From Paguma larvata (lineage: Eukaryota > Chordata > Mammalia > Carnivora > Viverridae), in assembly GCA_030068075.1 (NCBI GenBank), contig CM057839.1:47272960-47336959 (forward strand): a DNA stretch of 64,000 bases, written 5' to 3'. The notes under the pieces are model-generated. The model did no database searches. It saw nothing but the letters and a program-made list of their open reading frames with translations, and had not been told where the DNA came from. The position numbers and the translations under genes are program-made. This document shows positions 59,071 through 64,000 of this stretch, one piece after another (the first letter of the stretch is position 1; each line of letters opens with the position of its first letter).

Positions 59071-60788
59071 GCCCACATTCTTCTAATTTTATTTTTCTGA
59101 ATTATTTCCTTTTCTGTAACCTAAACTGAGACTTAAAATAGATCATACATATAAGATACATATGAGGTCTGGGATTTGTTTTGTTTTGTTTTGTTTCTTT
59201 GCAATTACAGTGTCCCAAGTCTAACCTTCAGAGAGTTTAGGTCGGAAGTCCAAAGTTAGTGAGCTGCTATGGGATTGAGATAGGACTTCAACAAGGCAGG
59301 CTCAGTGCACACCTGTCCGCTTAGCTACTTGCTAAATGCTTTAGTTTTTAGTTACTAGTGGCACTCTTATCTGGATTAAAAAACGTATATAAAATGCATG
59401 TGGGATATATGTGGGCAGCTTTTGGTTAAGATAACAATCGCTAAGCCAATCATTTTGACCAACGTAATAAGCACTGATTTAGATGGAAATAAATTACTTG
59501 CAAGCCCTGAAAACCTACATGAGTTTGCTTTTATTACAGAATAGAAGTAGAAGGAAAGGAAGACCCTCCTGACACTTCGTATTTCCCATTCACAATTTTC
59601 TTGCAGGATTTAATTTAAAATCATCCTCATGAAGAGAAATACACCTGAATGAAATTAATTCCATTTAGAGTTATTTCAAGTAAAATATTTAAATGGTCAT
59701 AACTCAGAGCTGTATTATTTGGCTTTATCTTAGCATATAGGGATCATAGTTTTCAGGTTTCTAGAGAGAAATAAACAAATGGAAAGACATATCAACAAAG
59801 AGTTTATAATTCTGTGAGAAAGTTCGTAATGAATGATTACTAAATATAAATTTCAGATCACTCCATAAAAACTCAATTGGAAAATAACATGTAAATTAAA
59901 ATAGTGCTTGAAAATGAAATTAAATAAACACAGTTGATGGAAAATCATAATTTTGGTCAATAAAAATAATATATAACAGAAATTTACTCCGTGTAATATT
60001 AAACATGCCAATAAGGCATATTCACAAATTAAAATCTCTTTAATTTTGGTTAGAGAAATTTCCTACTCAGTGACTTAGGTACTTGTTTATAAAATAATAA
60101 AATGTGTGATGCTAAATCATGGATTAAGTAATTTCTGTGTCTCCTCTTGGGAATTATTACCATATTTTATATTTTTTGCTAGCTGTAATTTCATATAATT
60201 AGAATATTTTAGTATATAAATAAGCATATGGTTGAGATCAAGTATATATACATATATATATTTACCCTTATTATTTATATAGTCATATATAACCTCAACC
60301 AACAGGATATAAGGAAGAGTAGTGTTTCTTTTTTATTCATTAGAAATGTCATAATTTGAGATATTACTTTAAGGATGAATTATGCTTTTGTTCCTCATTT
60401 AATACATCAAGGTGCCATTTGAATAAAAAATGTTATACAAAAAAAATTACTCCACACAGAAATTAAAGAACTCTGATAAAACAGAGAATATAGATGTGAT
60501 CTGTAGAAGTCTCTTAAAGCATGATGTGGTAGCTAAATTAGACTGTACAGCTTAACTAGACCAGTCAACTATATGTGTATTGGGGGGTGATGAGAGAATA
60601 AAAGAATTTCTAATCCACAATTGTGTCTAAATGTAGTTATCATTTATATGTCATATAGAAAGTTTTGAATAAATTAAGGATAAGTATTAGTAATACGCTT
60701 AACATCTATGTATAAATATACCTTATCTGGTTATTTTCCTATCTAACTAACTAAAAATTATCTATCTTTTCCATGATTCTATTCGTTT
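59071..60788. other. AT-rich non-coding stretch
   Basis: A (TTTTG)n run lies at 59177-59197. No repeat or gene otherwise recognised. Confidence 0.45.
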
Positions 60789-60805
60789 TGAAGCAAGCTT
60801 TAAAA

Positions 60806-60987
60806 AGATATTTTTTTTTATTTATTTAAAGAGAGAAAGTGAGGGCGAGCATGAGCAGGGGAGAGGAAGACAGAGAGGAAATCCCAAGCAGCCTCCACAC
60901 TCAGCACTGAGCTGTCACAGTGCTCCGTCTCAGGACTCAGATCATGACCTGAGCCGAAATCAAGAGGCAGACATTTAACCAACTGAG
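60806..60987 (-). mobile_element. CanSINE, antisense, head truncated
   Basis: ttttttttatttatttaaag, 'gagatcatgacctgagccg'-like segment at 60938 onward, ending at caactgag without the ccacccaggcgcccc head. tgaagcaag (60789) and tgaagcgag (60990) flank it as a probable TSD. Confidence 0.9.
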
Positions 60988-61044
60988 AATGAAGCGAGTT
61001 TTTATGGTTTATTCCTCAATACTTTACCAAGGGTCAAAAAGATT

Positions 61045-61263
61045 ATTTTTTTAAGTTTATTCATTTACTTTGAGAGACAGAGAGAGATGCGGGAGGAGTA
61101 GAGGGAGAGTGGGAGATAGAGAGAGAGAGAAAGAATCCCAAGTAGGCCCCTCACTGTCAGTGGAGAGCCCAATGCAGAGCTTGAACTCACAAACTGTGAG
61201 ATCATGACCTAAGCTGAAACTAAGAGTCAGATGCTTAACCGACTGAGCTAACCCAGGCACTCC
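61045..61263 (-). mobile_element. CanSINE, antisense
   Basis: ttaagtttattcatttac, cactgtcagtggagagccc, 'actgtgagatcatgacctaag' and ctaacccaggcactcc. caaaaagatt is duplicated at 61035 and 61264. Confidence 0.94.
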
Positions 61264-61338
61264 CAAAAAGATTTTAGATTTCTATTGGGTAGTTATAGAA
61301 ACTCCTCAGACTGCTTCCTGAAAAGCTATTTGTTTATT

Positions 61339-61533
61339 ACTTTTTTTAAGTTTACTTATTTATTTTGAGAGAGGTAGGGAGGGCAGAGAGAGAGGGAGAG
61401 AGAGAATATCTCAAGCAGTCTCACATTGTCAGCACAGAGTCAGACACGAGGCCTGAACTCACAAACCGGGAGATCATTACCTGAGCAGAAATCACGAGTT
61501 GGACACTTAACCAACTGAGCCACCCAGATGCCC
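61339..61533 (-). mobile_element. CanSINE, antisense
   Basis: tttaagtttacttatttattttg, cattgtcagcacagagtc, ccgggagatcattacctgag and gagccacccagatgccc. gtgaaaag after it echoes ctgaaaag at 61319. It is the third antisense SINE within 730 bp. Confidence 0.93.
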
Positions 61534-61744
61534 AGTGAAAAGTTTTTTATTAGGTAAAATCATCATGTCATATGACAAATGTTTCCTTTTCTCAAAACCT
61601 TGGTACAAAGGAAAAGTCCAAAATTTGGAACTAATTAGCCAAAAATTAATCTAAGCTAAGAATACTTTACTTATATCATAATACTTTTTTTTCTATTATG
61701 GTATCCCATTAAAGTCACTAAGTGAGATTATGTATGGATTCATC

Positions 61745-61985
61745 TGTCCAATGCATTCATTCATTCAATCACTGAACAGCCATCCTGTGCCATAACGATC
61801 CTCACATTGTTCTAAATAATGAGATGTATAGGACTGTGGTCCTGGCTTTCAAAACTTCCATTGCACAAGGATGAAGAAATAAATATAGACAACAAATTAA
61901 TTAAACATGGCACAATACATGTCTACAAGGATGCATATAGCAGTATATATGAAAGTGTTAAGACAGACTTTTGGATGAGGTAGGG
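61745..61985 (-). repeat. Possible L2-like repeat, antisense
   Basis: gcattcattcattcaatcac, ccatcctgtgccataacg, 'cattgttctaaataatgagatg' and ggtcctggctttcaaaac resemble a common mammalian repeat that starts attcattcattcaacaaat. The family is uncertain. Confidence 0.35.
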
Positions 61986-61999
61986 CTTGAGTTGAGTAC

Positions 62000-62340
62000 C
62001 TGTTTGGATGTATCAGTTTATTTATCCATTCAACTATTGCTTGCTTCCAAGTTTGGTGATTATGAATAAAGCTGCTATAACATCCATATACAAGTTTTGG
62101 TGTGGATATAAGTTTTCAACTCTTTTGAATAATTCCAAGGAGTGTGATTGCTGAATTTTAGTGTACGGGTATATTTCATTTTGTAAGAAACTGCCATACT
62201 CTCTTAAAATGGATGTACCATTTTGCATTCCTGTGGGCAATGAAAAAGATTTCCTGTTGTTTTACAATCTTTCCAGCATTTGATGTTTTCAGTGTTTGGA
62301 GTTTGGGCATTCTAATAGTTGTGTGAGGAACATGTCTTAA
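62000..62340 (-). mobile_element. L1 ORF2 3' region fragment, antisense
   Basis: ttggtgattatgaataaagctg, gctgctataacatccatata, 'attccaaggagtgtgattgctg' and 'gtaccattttgcattcctgtg' are inverted L1 ORF2 C-terminal text. Diverged. Confidence 0.75.
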
Positions 62341-62499
62341 GCCACTGGGAAGAACAACAAACTCTGTTACCATGATGACATAACTGAAGACATACTGCGT
62401 AGGAAAGTACAATAAAGAGCCAAAAAAAAATCTCTCTAGTAGAGATAACTCTAATTTTATAAAATAGTGTTTCTGAGAATGGAAAAAGCAGGAACACTA

Positions 62500-62751
62500 C
62501 TTCTGCCTATGAGGCCAGGGTAAACTTAGCCTTAACATCAAAATTAGGTAAGTACATGATGAGAAAGAAAAATTAGAAGCCAATCTCACTCATGAATATA
62601 GACACAACAATTGTAAGAAAAATGCTAGCAAACAAAATCTAGCAGTGTATTAATATATATTATTATATATAATACATATTACATATCACATCCCAGTTGA
62701 GCTTATGTCAGGCATGCAAAAATGGTTTAACAATAGAAGAACACCTACAGA
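62500..62751 (+). mobile_element. L1 ORF2 reverse-transcriptase fragment, sense
   Basis: ctgcctatgaggccagggtaa, 'aagccaatctcactcatgaat', aaaatgctagcaaacaaaatc and 'ggcatgcaaaaatggtttaac' match the RT region upstream of the active-site box. A TAATATAT insertion-like patch lies at 62650-62690. A SINE cuts it off. Confidence 0.78.
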
Positions 62752-62948
62752 GGGTGTCTGGGTGACTCAGTTGGTTGAGTTTCCAACTCTTGGTTTTGGG
62801 TCAGGTCATGATCTACCAATTCATGGGCTTGAGTCCCCCATCAAGCTTTGTGCTGACAGCTGCAGAGTCTGTTTGGGATTCTGTCTTCCTCTCTTTCTCT
62901 GCTCCTCCCCCTACTCACTCTCTATTTCTCAAAATAAATAAATAAACA
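62752..62948 (+). mobile_element. CanSINE nested in L1
   Basis: ggtgtctgggtgactcag, gcttgagtcccccatcaag, gtgctgacagctgcagagtc and aaaataaataaataaacac. acctacag at 62743-62750 recurs at 63155-63162, beyond the purine tract, so the tract is part of this insertion. Confidence 0.95.
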
Positions 62949-63154
62949 CAAGAAGGAGGAAGATGAGGAGGAGGGGGAGAAGAAGGAGGAGGAGGAGGAG
63001 GAGGAAGAGGAGGAGGAGGGGGAGAAGAAGGAGAAGAAGAAGAAGGAGGAGGAGGAGGAAGAGGAGGAGGAGGAAGAGAAAAGAAGAAGAAGAGAAGAAG
63101 AAGAAGAAGAAGAAGAAGAAGAAGAAGAAGAAGAAGAAGAAAAAGAAGAAAAAG
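62949..63154 (+). repeat. Purine (GGA/GAA)n tract grown from the SINE tail
   Basis: About 205 bases of almost uninterrupted A and G on the plus strand, GGA-rich first and GAA-rich later. It sits between the SINE tail and the downstream TSD copy. The Arg/Lys-only ORF 62963-63166 is an artefact. Confidence 0.96.
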
Positions 63155-63195
63155 ACCTACAGATAAAATAATAATAATAATAATAAAGAAAAAAA
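63155..63195. repeat. TSD copy and (AAT)n run
   Basis: The second copy of the SINE target (63155-63162) is followed by about seven AAT units (63165-63186). Confidence 0.85.
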
Positions 63196-64000
63196 TCTCT
63201 CTACCCTTCAGGATGGGGCAGAAAACTTCCTGGGCCTAAACCATAAGACAATTCCTACCACTAAGGGAAGGTAACGATCAGAGACTTAGGGTTACAAAGC
63301 CTGTCTATAGCAAAGCCAGCTCAAGAGAAAAGAAAACCCTTTTACCCACAATGCTGTACTAATGAGCACCAGAGAACTAGACTTAGCAGTCTATCACTAG
63401 AGGATGGGGCAAGAGTATGTATAGAGATCCTTTCTGGAATACACGTTTACAAGGAAGTCCTAACACTTAGTTTCAAGAGGAGTAGTGATTGAAATTCTCT
63501 GGACACACGGTATGCCCCCTAAGCCCCAGGTAACACTAGAGGAATCTGAAGCTAGTGCTTCACTGAAGGACCATTGCAATATCAAAATCTAAACACAGCT
63601 CTGGACTAGATTGACTCAAATTCCCAAAGTAGTGACCTAGCAGACACAGAGAAGTAACCACTTAAAAAATGAATACTACTCCATTCTATCTCTCTTGTTC
63701 TAAACAAGATCATCATAATCAATAAAAAATTATGATATACACCAAAAACAAGATTAACAGAATTAAACTTTAAAGTTATTGATATATTGGGTTTGTCAGA
63801 CAGGGAATTTAAAATAACTATGATGAATATGTCAAAAGCTCTAGTGGAAGAATTTTACAACACAAGGAACATGGGAAACTTGAGAAAAGAGAAACTGCAT
63901 AAAAGGGTCGAAAGGACATGTCAAACCAAAATGAAGCCAAATGTGACAATACGTGATAACAGAGACAAAGAATTCTTTCAACGGGATCATCAGTAGACTT
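63196..64000 (+). mobile_element. L1 5'UTR and ORF1 start, cut by the window edge
   Basis: 'cagacagggaatttaaaataac', 'agctctagtggaagaatttt' and the closing 'gggatcatcagtagactt' match the segment just before and inside the start of ORF1 in older mammalian L1s. The preceding GC-richer text (63200-63600) fits a 5'UTR. The short ORF 63787-63996 is a frame of this fragment. Whether it continues to ORF2 lies outside the window. Confidence 0.65.

Noticed and set aside
62963..63166. Arg/Lys-rich ORF resembling a basic nuclear protein
   Set aside because: It is a translation of the GGA/GAA purine tract that grew from a SINE tail.

Overview
The window reads as AT-rich, gene-poor mammalian DNA, almost certainly from a felid. 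The evidence is 28 copies of a tRNA-Lys-derived CanSINE. They have the cat-type body (head ggcgcctgggtggctcag, B-box-like gttcgagcccc, then gtgctgacagctcagagcc, a TC-rich stretch and a aaaaataaataaac tail). 14 are in each orientation, and many keep target-site duplications (TSDs). Carnivore-type L1 3' ends accompany them. Older mammalian repeats (MIR, L2-like, a MaLR LTR and a CR1/L3-type LINE fossil) lie between. No bacterial or phage signal is present and no protein-coding gene can be supported. Nearly all short ORFs are translations of SINEs, L1s or microsatellites.

Layout. 1-14 kb: scattered SINEs, a MIR, a CR1/L3-like reverse-transcriptase fossil (2.9 kb), an L1 3' end split by a SINE (4-5.6 kb), a younger carnivore L1 3' end (7.0-7.6 kb), a MaLR LTR (7.8-8.3 kb) and a compound L1 (12.6-14.0 kb). 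14-34 kb: AT-rich DNA with SINEs and MIRs, a 65-bp local duplication, TA/CA-rich low complexity near 20.9 kb, and a GC-richer island near 26.2 kb. 34-39.5 kb: a 5'-inverted (twin-primed) L1 carrying two SINEs, then a probable ERV LTR. 39.5-55 kb: only one SINE, an old antisense L1, a possible LTR, and two unassigned coding-like segments on the minus strand (44.2-44.4 and 48.9-49.5 kb). 55-64 kb: ten SINEs, including two inserted at the same target, a large GGAA tract, a purine tract grown from a SINE tail, and a mosaic of L1 pieces running off the right edge.

Functionally this is a record of L1-driven retrotransposition: L1 machinery mobilised the SINEs, whose A-tails seeded many of the microsatellites. 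Repeat families are named from remembered consensus features, so subfamily names are deliberately broad. No new biological system is claimed. The observations most worth checking are the twin-primed L1, the duplicate SINE target, the 14.2/15.9 kb duplication and the unassigned minus-strand reading frames.
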